Assembly (NCBI RefSeq): GCF_018310535.1
Contig: NZ_CP074102.1
Span: 3,534,001 to 3,598,000, forward strand
Source: Streptomyces mirabilis
Lineage (GTDB): Bacteria; Actinomycetota; Actinomycetes; Streptomycetales; Streptomycetaceae
Direction: 5' to 3'
DNA length: 64,000 nt
Under the pieces are notes generated by a model that worked only from the letters and a program-made list of their open reading frames with translations, was not told the origin of the DNA and searched no databases. This document shows, in pieces, positions 23,686-32,811 of this stretch (the first letter of the stretch is position 1; the number at the start of each line of letters is the position of its first letter). Position numbers and translations under genes: made by a program.

Positions 23686-23714
23686 CCCATTGCCCACAAT
23701 CGGATCACAATGGG
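23686..23714. promoter_or_regulatory. Inverted repeat CCCATTG-N15-CAATGGG
   Basis: Perfect 7-bp arms 33 bp upstream of the ATG of the third APC permease. A regulator site or 5'-leader hairpin is possible; no partner is identified. Confidence 0.35.
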
Positions 23715-23747
23715 CACCACGCCGGGCAGCACGTCAGGAGCACCCCG

Positions 23748-25715
23748 ATGGCCACCACCGACCACTCTCGTACCAGCGGTACGACGGGTACGAGCCGGCT
23801 GCGCGCGTGGATGCTCGAAGGACTGTCCGACATGGGCAAGACCCCGCAGGGCCCGCACGCCCTGCCGGAGCCCGTGCACCAGGGGCAGCGCTGGTGGCGG
23901 GTGATGTGCCTGACCGGCGTCGACTACTTCTCGACACTGGGCTACCAGCCCGGCATCGCGGCCCTGGCCGCCGGACTCCTCTCGCCCGTCGCGACCATCG
24001 TGCTCGTCATCGTCACCCTGGCGGGCGCACTGCCCGTCTACCGGCGGGTGGCCGAGGAGAGCCCGCGCGGCGAGGGCTCGATCGCGATGCTGGAGCGGCT
24101 GCTCTCGTTCTGGCAGGGCAAGCTGTTCGTGCTGACCCTGCTGGGCTTCGCCGCCACCGACTTCCTGATCACCATCACCCTGTCGGCGGCCGACGCCTCC
24201 ACCCACCTGGTCGAGAACCCCCACCTCACCAGCACACTGCACGACAAGCAGATGCTGATCACCCTCATCCTGGTGGCGCTCCTCGGCGCGGTGTTCCTCA
24301 AGGGCTTCCTGGAGGCGATCGGCGTCGCCGTCGTCCTGGTGGGGATCTATCTCGCGCTCAACGCCGTGGTCGTGGTCGTGGGCCTGTGGCACGTGGCGAC
24401 GGCCGAGCATGTGATCACCGACTGGACCAGCGCCCTGACCACCGCGCACGGAAACGTTTTCGCGATGGTCGGGGTCGCCCTCCTGGTCTTCCCCAAACTG
24501 GCCCTCGGCCTCTCCGGCTTCGAGACCGGCGTGGCCGTCATGCCGCACGTCCAGGGCGACGCCACCGACACCGACGAGAAGCCGGCCGGCCGCATCCGAG
24601 ACACCAAGAAGCTGCTGACCACCGCCGCCGTGATCATGAGCGTCTTCCTCATCCTCACCAGCTTCATCACCACGCTCCTCATCCCGGAGCAGGAGTTCAA
24701 GTCCGGCGGCCAGGCCAACGGCCGCGCCCTCGCCTATCTCGCGCACGAGTACCTCGGCGGCGCCTTCGGCACCGTCTACGACGTGTCGACCATCGCCATC
24801 CTGTGGTTCGCGGGCGCCTCCGCCATGGCCGGACTGCTCAACCTCATGCCCCGCTACCTCCCCCGCTACGGCATGGCCCCGCACTGGGCACGCGCCGTCC
24901 GCCCCATGGTGATCGTCTTCATCCTGGTGGCGTTCCTGGTCACCTGGATCTTCGACGCGAACGTCGACGCGCAGGGCGGCGCCTACGCCACCGGTGTCCT
25001 CGTCCTCATCAGCTCCGCCGCGATCGCCGTGACCATCGCCGCGCGCAAGGCCGGCCAGCGCAACTGGACCATCGCCTTCGCCGTCATCTCCGCGGTCTTC
25101 CTCTACACGACCGTCGTGAACGTCATCGAACGCCCCGACGGCGTCAAGATCGGTGCCTGCTTCATCGCCGGCATCATCCTCGTCTCGCTGCTCTCCCGGC
25201 TGGCCCGCGCCTTCGAACTGCGGGTGACCAGCGTGAGCCTGGACGACATGGCGGAACGGTTCGTACGGGACATAGCCAGCCGCCGCATCCGGTTCATCGC
25301 CAACGAACCCGACAACCGCGACAAGGCCGAGTACCGCGAGAAGATCGAACAGATCCGCGCCGACAACGACCTCCCGGCCCAGGAGGACTTCGTCTTCGTC
25401 GAGGTCACCGTCCTGGACCCCTCGGAGTTCGAGGCGGGCCTGACCGTACGCGGCGAGGTGCTCCACGGCCGCTACCGCGTCCTGACCCTGGAGTCCTCCT
25501 CCGTCCCCAACGCCCTGGCCGCCCTCCTCCTGCACGTCCGCGACCGCACCGGCTGCACCCCGCACATCTACTTCGAGTGGACCGAGGGCAACCCCTTCAC
25601 CAACTTCCTGCGCTTCTTCCTCTTCGGCCAGGGCGAGGTCGCCCCCGTCACCCGAGAGGTCCTGCGCGAGGCCGAACCCGACCGCGCCCGCCGACCGCGC
25701 GTGCACGTCGGTTAG
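23748..25715 (+). CDS. APC-superfamily permease, third copy
   Basis: 655 aa. AGGAG lies 7 nt before the ATG. Residues 1-50 are cytoplasmic, then about eleven to twelve membrane segments follow, starting with [21 protein letters not shown], a motif position equivalent to the SSVAY loop of KimA-like carriers. [14 protein letters not shown] and [20 protein letters not shown] lie further on. A C-terminal cytoplasmic domain of about 140 residues ([25 protein letters not shown]) ends the protein. It is clearly more distant from KimA than the other two permeases. The substrate (amino acid or cation) is unknown. Confidence 0.75.
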   Translation: MATTDHSRTSGTTGTSRLRAWMLEGLSDMGKTPQGPHALPEPVHQGQRWWRVMCLTGVDYFSTLGYQPGIAALAAGLLSPVATIVLVIVTLAGALPVYRRVAEESPRGEGSIAMLERLLSFWQGKLFVLTLLGFAATDFLITITLSAADASTHLVENPHLTSTLHDKQMLITLILVALLGAVFLKGFLEAIGVAVVLVGIYLALNAVVVVVGLWHVATAEHVITDWTSALTTAHGNVFAMVGVALLVFPKLALGLSGFETGVAVMPHVQGDATDTDEKPAGRIRDTKKLLTTAAVIMSVFLILTSFITTLLIPEQEFKSGGQANGRALAYLAHEYLGGAFGTVYDVSTIAILWFAGASAMAGLLNLMPRYLPRYGMAPHWARAVRPMVIVFILVAFLVTWIFDANVDAQGGAYATGVLVLISSAAIAVTIAARKAGQRNWTIAFAVISAVFLYTTVVNVIERPDGVKIGACFIAGIILVSLLSRLARAFELRVTSVSLDDMAERFVRDIASRRIRFIANEPDNRDKAEYREKIEQIRADNDLPAQEDFVFVEVTVLDPSEFEAGLTVRGEVLHGRYRVLTLESSSVPNALAALLLHVRDRTGCTPHIYFEWTEGNPFTNFLRFFLFGQGEVAPVTREVLREAEPDRARRPRVHVG

Positions 25716-25762
25716 CCACGGTGACGTGACCCCGCTCGCTCGCCCGTCCGTCAGTCAGTCCG

Positions 25763-27232
25763 TCAGTCCTCTTCCGTCGGGTAGTCCGCGCTCACCGTGA
25801 ACCCGATGACCGCGCCTCCCCCCTCCCGCCGGAAGGCGAACGGCGCTCCGCCGTGGGCGGTGGCCACCTCGCGGACGATGGACAGACCGAGCCCGGAACC
25901 GGGCAGGCTGCGGGCGTCGGCGGCGCGGTAGAAACGGTCGAAGACGCGGACGAGATCGCCCTCGACCACGCCCGGACCCCGGTCGAGGACCTCGATCCGG
26001 ACGCTGCCCGGAAGACCGCCGCCCGCCCCGACGCCGGGGCGCACCGGACCGGTGACCGCGATCTCGATCGGCGCCTTGCCCTCGCGGTCGAACTTGGCCG
26101 CGTTCTCCACCAGGTTGGATATCGCCCGCTGGAGCGCCGTGGGACGGCCGTCGACCGTCGTGTCACCGCCCACCCTGATGAGGATGTCCCGCCCGGTGCG
26201 GCGCCGCGAGGCGACCGCCACGTCCTCGGCGAGATCGGCCAGGTCGATCCGCTGCACGGGCTCGGTGTCGGACCGCCCGGCCGCGAGCGCCACCAGCTCG
26301 TTGACGAGGTCGGTCAGCTCACGGGACTCCTGCGCCAGGTCGGCGACCAGCTCCTCGCGGGCGTCGGGCGGCAGCTCGTCGATGCGGCGCAGCATGGAGA
26401 TGTTCGTACGCAGCGAGGTCAGCGGCGTACGGAGTTCATGGCCCGCGTCCTGGACCAGCCGGCGCTGGTCCTCCTCGGACTGGGCGAGCCGGCCGAGCAT
26501 CCGGTCGAAGGAGCGGCCGAGGCGGGCCACCTCGTCGTACCCGGCCACCGGCACCTGGATGCCGAGCCGCCCGGTGCGCGCCACGTCCTCCGCGGCCCCG
26601 GCCAGCCGCACCAGCCGCCGGGTGATGCGCCGGGCCAGCCACCAGCCGAACAGCCCCGACGCGATCACCACCGCCCCCACCAGCAGCACGGTCCGCTGCT
26701 GCAGCTCCCGCAGCAGATCCTCCGTGTCGCTGAACTGCTGGGCCACCTGCACCGCGCCCCGCCCGCCGCCGAGCGCGACGGTCGCCACCCGGTAGCGGTC
26801 GCCTGCGACGTCGACCTCCCCGTGCTCCACCCACTTGCCCGCGGTGGCGGACGCGGCTGTCCGCCGGTCGGTGGCGGTCACGGGCAGCGCGGGGTTCCCG
26901 CGGTCGGATATCACCCCACCGCGCCCGAGCACCTGCACATCCGTACGGGCAGGCCGGATGATGTCGTCCAGGGGCCCGTCGTGATCGGGGTCGGACGACG
27001 AGAAATCACCCGGGTCCAACGCCGTCTCGCGCACCTGGACCCGCAGATCCTGCACGACCCCGGAGAAGACGGTCTGCTGGTCCACCCGCACCAGCCGGGC
27101 GGCGGCGTCGTAACTCAGGAACCCGACGAGGACGGTGACCGCGGCGGCCACGGCGGCGAAGGACAGGGTGAAGGTGGCCCGCAGGGAGGACACCCGCCGG
27201 GGCCGCAGCCCCGTGAGCCATCGGGGGGGCAC
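25763..27232 (-). CDS. Transmembrane sensor histidine kinase (OmpR class)
   Basis: 489 aa. Membrane helix 1 (about 22-44), an extracytoplasmic sensor domain (45-175) and helix 2 (about 176-198) are followed by HAMP, HisKA with the acceptor His in VQDAGHELRTPLTSLRTN, and HATPase with N-box AISNLVENAAKF, G1 DRGPGV and G2 GSGLGLSIV. The GTG start follows the response-regulator stop with no gap. The organisation resembles MprB/CseC-type envelope-stress kinases, which is an analogy only. Confidence 0.88.
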   Translation of the reverse strand: MPPRWLTGLRPRRVSSLRATFTLSFAAVAAAVTVLVGFLSYDAAARLVRVDQQTVFSGVVQDLRVQVRETALDPGDFSSSDPDHDGPLDDIIRPARTDVQVLGRGGVISDRGNPALPVTATDRRTAASATAGKWVEHGEVDVAGDRYRVATVALGGGRGAVQVAQQFSDTEDLLRELQQRTVLLVGAVVIASGLFGWWLARRITRRLVRLAGAAEDVARTGRLGIQVPVAGYDEVARLGRSFDRMLGRLAQSEEDQRRLVQDAGHELRTPLTSLRTNISMLRRIDELPPDAREELVADLAQESRELTDLVNELVALAAGRSDTEPVQRIDLADLAEDVAVASRRRTGRDILIRVGGDTTVDGRPTALQRAISNLVENAAKFDREGKAPIEIAVTGPVRPGVGAGGGLPGSVRIEVLDRGPGVVEGDLVRVFDRFYRAADARSLPGSGLGLSIVREVATAHGGAPFAFRREGGGAVIGFTVSADYPTEED

Positions 27233-27973
27233 TCAGTCCTCCCTCAGCACATACCCCACGCCCCGGACGGTGTGGATCAGCGCCGGCGCTCCCGGCTCGT
27301 CGAGCTTGCGCCGCAGATACCCCACGTACACGGCGAGGTTCTTGGAACCGGGACCGAAGTCGTAGCCCCAGATGCGGTCGTAGATCGTGGCGTGGTCAAG
27401 GACGATGCCCGCGTTGCGGACGAGCAGTTCGAGCAGTTCGAACTCGGTCCGGGTGAGCTCCAGCTCGCGCTGCCCGCGCCAGGCACGGCGCGCCTGGATG
27501 TCCATGCGCAGCCCGGCCGCGGAGATCTGCCCCGACGCCTCCTTCGACGCGGACGCGGACACGGACACGGACGGCGACGGTACGTCGGCGGGGGTGCCGT
27601 TCACCGGACCGGTCCGGCGGAGCAGGGCCCGCAGCCGGGCGAAGACCTCCTCCACGTCGAACGGCTTGACCACGTAGTCGTCGGCCCCGGCGTCCAGGCC
27701 CGCGATGCGGTCGGCCGTCTCGACCAGTGCGGTGAGCATCAGGATCGGCGTACGGTCCCCCTCCGCGCGCAGCACCCGGCACACCTGCAACCCGTCGATA
27801 CCGGGCATCATCACGTCCAGGACGAGGACGTCCGGTGGCGTGCGGTGGGCCTGGGCCAGCGCCTCTACGCCGTCGGCGACGGCCGTCACCGCGTAGCCCT
27901 CCAGCGTCAGTGCCCTTTCCAGGGCATGGCGGATGGCACGGTCGTCCTCGGCGAGCAGCACATTCTGGGGCAC
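27233..27973 (-). CDS. OmpR-family response regulator
   Basis: 246 aa with a GTG start. Receiver: AEDD (residues 8-11), phospho-Asp in VLVLDVMMPG (about D53), Thr in MLTAL, Lys in VVKPFD. A Ser/Ala-rich linker (SVSVSASASKEASG) is followed by the winged helix, RRAWRGQRELELTRTEFELLELLVRN to YVGYLRRKLDEPGAPALIHTVRGVGYVL. It lies first in the operon with its kinase. The upstream region shows no good ribosome site, so the mRNA may start at or near the GTG. Confidence 0.88.
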   Translation of the reverse strand: MPQNVLLAEDDRAIRHALERALTLEGYAVTAVADGVEALAQAHRTPPDVLVLDVMMPGIDGLQVCRVLRAEGDRTPILMLTALVETADRIAGLDAGADDYVVKPFDVEEVFARLRALLRRTGPVNGTPADVPSPSVSVSASASKEASGQISAAGLRMDIQARRAWRGQRELELTRTEFELLELLVRNAGIVLDHATIYDRIWGYDFGPGSKNLAVYVGYLRRKLDEPGAPALIHTVRGVGYVLRED

Positions 27974-28149
27974 CCCACCAGTCTGCCAAGCCCCTGGCCG
28001 GGTACCACCTGGTGGGCGGTGGTGAGGGTGGGCTTCTTACCGGCCTCTCACCCCTCCTCCCGCGCGCCCCTTACCTCGCCCGGCCAGTCTGTCCCGTATG
28101 TCAGGACGGGCCGACCCGCGAATCCCCCGGTAGGGGTCCGGCCCGTGCG

Positions 28150-28194
28150 GAGGGGGTGGGCCGGAAGCGCACGACGGTGGCGGCCCACCCCCTC
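28150..28194 (-). terminator. Hairpin terminator after FMN-reductase operon
   Basis: GAGGGGGTGGGCCG pairs perfectly with CGGCCCACCCCCTC around a 17-nt loop, 26 bp past the stop codon of the FMN reductase gene. Confidence 0.65.
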
Positions 28195-28219
28195 TTCCGG
28201 CCTTCACGGCCTTCTCCCC

Positions 28220-28927
28220 CTACGGCCGCAGCGCGGCGAGCTGCTGCTCGAAGGGGATGACGGTGAACCTGTCGGCCGAGGCGATGGCCCCGTCGAGAGC
28301 GCGCGGCGCGATGGCGGCGGCGGTGTCGGTGTCCACGGCCACCGACGCGTCCGCCCTTTCCGCCGCATCTGCCGTGTCCGCCACATCGGCCCTTCGCACA
28401 GCCCCGGCCCCAGAGCCCAGGCCTTCCATGAGCCTCCCCAGTTCGCCCGCCGCGCGGTCGATCCGCTCGGCGAGGCCTTCCGCACCCCAGTCCTCCGAGG
28501 CCGCGTAGACCGCGGTCGGTACGACCACGGCGCGCAGGTAGGCGAAGAGGGGACGCAGGGCGTGTTCGAGGACGAGGGAGTGCCGGGCTGAGCCGCCGGT
28601 CGCGGCGATCAGGACCGGCTTGCCGGTGAGCGCGTCCTGGTCCAGTACGTCGAAGAACGACTTGAACAGGCCGCTGTAGGAGGCGGAGAACACCGGTGTG
28701 ACCACGATCAGCCCGTCCGCCTCCGTCACCGCCTCCAGGGCCGCGGACAGGGCCCGCCCGGGAAAGCCGCTGGTGAAGTTGTGGGCGATCTCCACGGCCA
28801 GGTCTCGCAGTTCGACGACCTGGACGTCGACGGACGTGTACTGGCCGGTGGCGGCGGCCAGCCGGTCGGCCAGCAGCCGGGTCGACGAGGGGACGCTCAG
28901 CCCCGCCGAGACGACGACGAGCTTCAT
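28220..28927 (-). CDS. NAD(P)H-dependent FMN reductase (CE1759-like)
   Basis: 235 aa. The flavodoxin-like fold starts MKLVVVSAGLSVPSSTRLLAD with the FMN phosphate loop. GLIVVTPVFSASYSGLFKSFFDVLDQDALTGKPVLIAATGGSARHS is the NADPH-dependent FMN reductase signature. The last about 60 residues are an Ala/Asp-rich addition. It would supply reduced flavin to the LLM monooxygenase encoded just upstream, whose stop overlaps this ATG by 4 nt. The pair corresponds to the corynebacterial CE1758/CE1759-type arrangement as I recall it. Confidence 0.85.
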   Translation of the reverse strand: MKLVVVSAGLSVPSSTRLLADRLAAATGQYTSVDVQVVELRDLAVEIAHNFTSGFPGRALSAALEAVTEADGLIVVTPVFSASYSGLFKSFFDVLDQDALTGKPVLIAATGGSARHSLVLEHALRPLFAYLRAVVVPTAVYAASEDWGAEGLAERIDRAAGELGRLMEGLGSGAGAVRRADVADTADAAERADASVAVDTDTAAAIAPRALDGAIASADRFTVIPFEQQLAALRP

Positions 28928-30009
28928 GCGACGCTCACCTCCTGAGCCTTGAGCAGGGACTGGTGGGTCGGCGCGTCCGGCACATCCGCCGGGCGCCCCT
29001 TGGCGAACTCCTCGCGCAGCACCGGCACGACCTCCTCGCCGAGCAGGTCGAGCTGCTCGAGCACCGTCTTCAGCGGCAGCCCGGCGTGGTCCACCAGGAA
29101 CAGCTGACGCTGGTAGTCACCGGCGTAGTCGCGGAAGGCCAGGGTCTTCTCGATGACCTCCTGCGGGGAGCCGACGGTCAGCGGGGTCTGGTCGGTGAAC
29201 TCCTCCAGGGAGGGCCCGTGCCCGTAGACCGGCGCGTTGTCGAAGTACGGCCGGAACTCGCGCACGGCGTCCTGGGAATTCTTCCGCATGAACACCTGCC
29301 CGCCGAGACCGACGATCGCCTGCTCGGGCGTGCCGTGCCCGTAGTGCGCGTACCGCTCCCGGTACAGCTCGACCATCTGCTTGGTGTGGTCGGCCGGCCA
29401 GAAGATGTTGTTGTGGAAGAAGCCGTCGCCGTAGTACGCGGCCTGCTCGGCTATCTCCGGCGACCGGATCGAGCCGTGCCACACGAACGGCGGTACCCCG
29501 TCCAGCGGACGCGGCGTCGAGGTGAACGACTGCAGCGGCGTGCGGAACTTGCCCTCCCACGTCACCACGTCCTCGCGCCACAGCCGGCGCAGCAGCGCGT
29601 AGTTCTCCACCGCCAGGTTGATGCCCTGTCGGATGTCCTGACCGAACCAGGGATACACCGGTCCGGTGTTCCCCCGCCCCATCATCAGATCCACCCGCCC
29701 GTCGGCCAGGTGCTGCAGCATCGCGAAGTCCTCCGCGATCTTCACGGGGTCGTTGGTGGTGATCAGCGTGGTGGACGTCGACAGGATCAGCCGCTCGGTC
29801 CGCGCCGCGACATAGCCGAGCATCGTGGTCGGCGACGACGGTACGAACGGCGGGTTGTGGTGCTCACCCGTCGCGAACACGTCCAGGCCCACCTCCTCCG
29901 CCTTCTGCGCGATCGCGACCATGGCCTTGATCCTCTCGGCCTCGGTCGGCGTACGGCCGGTCGTCGGGTCCGGTGTGACATCGCCGACGCTGAAGATCCC
30001 GAACTGCAT
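28924..30009 (-). CDS. LLM-class flavin-dependent monooxygenase (CE1758-like)
   Basis: 361 aa, a luciferase-like TIM barrel: QFGIFSVGDVTPDPTTGRTPTEAER at the start, GLDVFATGEHHNPPFVPSSPTTMLGYVAARTERLILSTSTTLITTNDPVKIAEDFAMLQHLADGRVDLMMGRGNTGPVYPWFG, and SIRSPEIAEQAAYYGDGFF. These are the family's flavin-binding loops. It uses reduced FMN, so the coupled FMN reductase is its natural partner. Ribosome site GGAGGG. The substrate is unknown. An inverted repeat overlaps a TATAGT -10 element upstream, suggesting repression. Confidence 0.87.
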   Translation of the reverse strand: MQFGIFSVGDVTPDPTTGRTPTEAERIKAMVAIAQKAEEVGLDVFATGEHHNPPFVPSSPTTMLGYVAARTERLILSTSTTLITTNDPVKIAEDFAMLQHLADGRVDLMMGRGNTGPVYPWFGQDIRQGINLAVENYALLRRLWREDVVTWEGKFRTPLQSFTSTPRPLDGVPPFVWHGSIRSPEIAEQAAYYGDGFFHNNIFWPADHTKQMVELYRERYAHYGHGTPEQAIVGLGGQVFMRKNSQDAVREFRPYFDNAPVYGHGPSLEEFTDQTPLTVGSPQEVIEKTLAFRDYAGDYQRQLFLVDHAGLPLKTVLEQLDLLGEEVVPVLREEFAKGRPADVPDAPTHQSLLKAQEVSVA

Positions 30010-30026
30010 GGTCGCTCACCCTCCAG

Positions 30027-30047
30027 GTTGTTTACGATTCAACTATA
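30027..30047 (-). promoter_or_regulatory. -10 element and overlapping partial inverted repeat
   Basis: On the minus strand TATAGT (30042-30047) is a good -10 hexamer. It is followed by GTTGAATCGTAAACAAC, whose ends GTTG and CAAC are inverted repeats. A repressor bound here would cover the promoter of the flavin operon. Confidence 0.45.
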
Positions 30048-30135
30048 CCCTCAAACGATCCACCCCACCTCGCTATTCCGCGCACCATCCACCTCCCGGC
30101 CCCTCGCCCCGACCCCGACTGTCAGTGCCCCGTCC

Positions 30136-30141
30136 TACGAT
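30136..30141 (+). promoter_or_regulatory. -10 element of leaderless AraC-family gene (TACGAT)
   Basis: TACGAT ends 6 nt before the ATG at 30148 with no ribosome site. Confidence 0.5.
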
Positions 30142-30147
30142 CCCGTC

Positions 30148-30966
30148 ATGGCCGCCCCACGCCGTGACACCCGAGGCATCGTCGACGCCGCGGAGCTCTT
30201 CGCGCGCGTCCACTTCCGCCGCCGCGAACCGGCCGAGCCGCTCCGCCCCTACCTGGAGCACTACTGGCTGATCGACTGGGACCTGCCCGAGCCGTACGCC
30301 TCCCACGTGGTCCCGCACCCGTCCGTGAACATCGTCTTCCAGAGGTACGCGGGTCAGGACCCCCTCGGCCTCGGCGAGGTGGCCGGCATCGGCCTCGACC
30401 TGTTCACACAGAAACTGGAGGGCCGGGGACGGGTGTGCGGGATCCAGTTCCGCCCGGGGGGCTTCCGCCCCTTCGCGCCGGGACGGGCCCTGACGTCACT
30501 CACGGGCGAGCGAATCCCACTCCACACGGTGTTTCCCTCGGTGGACGCCGCCACGGTCCCCTCCGTCCTCAACCCCGCCGAGGAGGACGCACGCGTGGCC
30601 GCGCTCGACGCGTTCCTCCTGGGTCTCGGTCCGCGCCCGGATCCCCAGGCCGACCTCGCCATGGCCCTGGTGGACCGCATCCGGGGCGACCGCACCATCC
30701 GGCACGTCGGCGACTTCGCGCGCGCCGAGGGGATGACCGTAAGGGCCCTGCAACGCCTCTTCGCCGCGTACGTCGGCGTCGGCCCGAAGTGGATCATCCT
30801 GCGCTACCGGATCCATGAGGCCCTGTCCCGCGCGGAGGCCGCCGGACCGGTCGACTGGGCCGCCCTCGCCGCCGACCTCGGCTACGCCGACCAGGCCCAC
30901 CTCGTCCGCGACTTCACAGCGACGGTAGGAGTACCCCCCACCACCTACGCAACCACCACCCACTGA
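30148..30966 (+). CDS. AraC-family transcriptional regulator
   Basis: 272 aa. The N-terminal domain holds LRPYLEHYWLIDWDLPEPYASHVVPHPSVNIVF and GIQFRPGGFRPF, the DUF6597-type sensor of many actinobacterial AraC proteins. The C-terminal HTH_18 contains IRHVGDFARAEGMTVRALQRLFAAYVGVGPKWIILRYRIHEAL and LAADLGYADQAHLVRDFTATVGVPPTTY. It diverges from the flavin operon with 138 bp between them, so it may regulate those genes. Confidence 0.85.
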   Translation: MAAPRRDTRGIVDAAELFARVHFRRREPAEPLRPYLEHYWLIDWDLPEPYASHVVPHPSVNIVFQRYAGQDPLGLGEVAGIGLDLFTQKLEGRGRVCGIQFRPGGFRPFAPGRALTSLTGERIPLHTVFPSVDAATVPSVLNPAEEDARVAALDAFLLGLGPRPDPQADLAMALVDRIRGDRTIRHVGDFARAEGMTVRALQRLFAAYVGVGPKWIILRYRIHEALSRAEAAGPVDWAALAADLGYADQAHLVRDFTATVGVPPTTYATTTH

Positions 30967-30980
30967 CCCGACTCCGGCTG

Positions 30981-31016
30981 CGGGCGGGCGGGCGGGCGGG
31001 CGGGCGGGCGGGCGGG
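30981..31016. repeat. (CGGG)9 microsatellite
   Basis: Nine uninterrupted CGGG units run directly into GGATG. This could form a G-quadruplex on the plus strand, and slippage would be expected. Confidence 0.9.
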
Positions 31017-31096
31017 GGATGATCGCGCAGTTCCCGCGCCCCAAGGCGGAGCTTCGCCCCGCACACCCCGCCCGCTCCACTCGCTTGGCCGCCGGC

Positions 31097-31300
31097 GGTG
31101 GGGGCCGATCGCGCAGTTCCCCGCGTCCCCAAAGGCCTTCAGGGCCGTTTGGCGTTTGAGGACGAGGCCGTCAGGCCGATGGGGCGCCGGAGCGCAGCCC
31201 CGCGATCGGCCCCCACCGGCCCGCAGCCGACGAACCCACCCGGGGGTCTGGGGGCACAGCCCCCAGGAACGGGATGGGACGGGTAGGGGCGGCGGGGGCG
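31097..31300. repeat. Dispersed intergenic composite repeat, copy 1
   Basis: Modules in order: GATCGCGCAGTTCCCCGCG, a GGCGTTTGAGGACGAGGCCG box, CCCCCACCGGCCCGCAG, GGGGGTCTGGGGGC and a GGGACGGGTAGGGGC tail. In this copy GGTGGGGGCCGATCGCG (31097-31113) and CGCGATCGGCCCCCACC (31201-31217) are perfect 17-bp inverted repeats. Related copies lie near 49211, 53702 and 60883. Confidence 0.8.
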
Positions 31301-31338
31301 AAACCCTCTTGCGTGGGAGCCGCTCTCTGCGGGAGATT

Positions 31339-31357
31339 TATCTGCGTGACGCAGATA
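31339..31357. promoter_or_regulatory. 19-bp perfect palindrome over MFS start codon
   Basis: TATCTGCGTGACGCAGATA has 8-bp perfect arms around TGA and contains the GTG start at 31346. The geometry fits a TetR/MarR-type repressor dimer. No repressor gene is directly adjacent; the nearest candidates are the AraC- and MarR-family genes of this region. Confidence 0.6.
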
Positions 31358-32758
31358 CTGCATAGCGCAAACGAAAACACGCCCTCCAGGACCCGCTGGG
31401 CCATCCTCGGAGTGGTCCTCGCCGCCGACGTCCTGGACCTCCTCGACGGCACCCTCACCACCATCGCCGCCCCCACCATCACCAAGGACCTCGGCGGCGG
31501 AGCCGACCTCATCCAGTGGCTCGGCGCCTCCTACGCCCTCTCCCTCGGCGTACTCCTCGTCCTCGGCGGCCGACTCGGCGACAAGTACGGCCACCGCCGC
31601 CTCTTCCTCACCGGCCTCACCGGCTTCACCACCGCCTCGATCGCCTGCGGCCTCGCCCCCACCCCCACCACCCTCGTCATCGCCCGCCTGACCCAGGGTG
31701 CCTCCGCCGCCCTCGTCGTCCCGCAGGGCTTCGGCATCCTCGGCGCCACCTGGCCCAGAGACCAGATCGGCAAGGCCTACAGCCTCTTCGGCCCCGTCAT
31801 GGGCCTCTCGGCCGTCGCCGGCCCCATCCTCGGCGGGTTCCTCATCGACACCGACCTCGCCGGCCTCGGCTGGCGCTCGATGTATCTCATCAACCTCGTC
31901 CTCGGCACCGCCGCCCTCCTCGCCGCCGCCCGCCTCCTCCCCCACGACCCCGGCGACCGCGCGATCACCGTCGACATCCCCGGCGCAACCCTCCTCGCCG
32001 CCACGATGCTCGCCCTGCTCTCCGCCCTCATCCAGGGCGCGGCCCACGGCTGGACCCCCACCGGCACCGCGCTCACCGCCGTCGGCCTGACCCTCTTCGC
32101 CGCCTTCTGCCACCGCCAGCGCACCGCGACGAACCCCCTGATCCAGCCCTCACTCCTCCACAACCGGGGCTTCACCTCGGGACTCGTCCTCGGCGTCGTC
32201 TTCTTCGCCGCGGTCGCGGGCCTCCTCTACGTCGTGTCCCTCTTCCTCCAACAGGGCCTCGGCCGCTCCCCCACGGGCGCCGCGCTCGGCCTGATCCCCC
32301 TGTCCGCCGGAATCGTCGTCGCCTCGATCGCCTGCTACCGGCTCATCGACAGGCTGGGACGCCGTCTGGTCCTCCTCGGCCTGGTGATCACCCTCGCGGG
32401 GACCGGCCTTCTGCTCGCCCTCGTGGCGACTTCCGGTACGGACACCGGAGGCTGGGCCCTGGTCCCGCCCCTGCTGGTCGTCGGCCTCGGCATGGGCACG
32501 TGCTTCGGTTCGCTCTACGACGTGACCGTCGGCGACATCGCTCCCGCCGAGGCGGGCAGCGCCGGCGGCTCGCTCGGCGCGGTCCAGCAGCTCGCGAACG
32601 CACTCGGGGCCGCCGCCGTCACCAGCGTCTACTTCAGGACCGGCGGCGGTGAGGCCCACGCCACCGCCGTGAGCCTCACCGTGGTCGCCGCGGTCACCCT
32701 CCTGTGCGTCCCCCTCGTACGCCTACTGCCGCTCAAGGCACAGGAAGACCGGCACTGA
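31346..32758 (+). CDS. MFS drug-resistance transporter (DHA2, 14-helix type)
   Basis: 470 aa. Fourteen predicted membrane helices. Motif A GGRLGDKYGHRRLFLTGL is in loop 2-3, motif B-like LVIARLTQGASAALVVPQGFGIL in helix 4, and motif C GLSAVAGPILGGFLIDTDLAGLGWRSMYLINL in helix 5, typical of DHA2 proton antiporters. A GGGAG ribosome site lies about 10 nt before the GTG at 31346. That GTG sits inside a perfect palindrome, so expression is probably repressed until an inducing drug is present. The substrate is unknown. Confidence 0.87.
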   Translation: MTQILHSANENTPSRTRWAILGVVLAADVLDLLDGTLTTIAAPTITKDLGGGADLIQWLGASYALSLGVLLVLGGRLGDKYGHRRLFLTGLTGFTTASIACGLAPTPTTLVIARLTQGASAALVVPQGFGILGATWPRDQIGKAYSLFGPVMGLSAVAGPILGGFLIDTDLAGLGWRSMYLINLVLGTAALLAAARLLPHDPGDRAITVDIPGATLLAATMLALLSALIQGAAHGWTPTGTALTAVGLTLFAAFCHRQRTATNPLIQPSLLHNRGFTSGLVLGVVFFAAVAGLLYVVSLFLQQGLGRSPTGAALGLIPLSAGIVVASIACYRLIDRLGRRLVLLGLVITLAGTGLLLALVATSGTDTGGWALVPPLLVVGLGMGTCFGSLYDVTVGDIAPAEAGSAGGSLGAVQQLANALGAAAVTSVYFRTGGGEAHATAVSLTVVAAVTLLCVPLVRLLPLKAQEDRH

Positions 32759-32811
32759 GAACCCACCACAACCCACGAGAACTCCCAGGAACTCCCGGGC
32801 ACCCCGCGGAC

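Larger units (their letters stand above)
23378..23747. other. Divergent intergenic region with short repeats
   Basis: A 370-bp spacer between the four-helix membrane protein and the third APC permease. It holds imperfect repeats of GTGCCGGACCGG type at about 23557-23616 and a 7-bp inverted repeat at 23686-23714. No gene is supported. Confidence 0.5.
30967..31345. other. Gene-free spacer filled with repeat sequence
   Basis: 379 bp between the AraC-family gene and the MFS gene. It contains the CGGG microsatellite, a short piece of the dispersed repeat at about 31017-31055 (GATCGCGCAGTTCCCGCGCC) and a full copy at 31097-31300. No gene is supported. Confidence 0.6.

Noticed and set aside
30981..31016. 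CRISPR-like array
   Set aside because: The repeats are a 4-bp microsatellite with no spacers.
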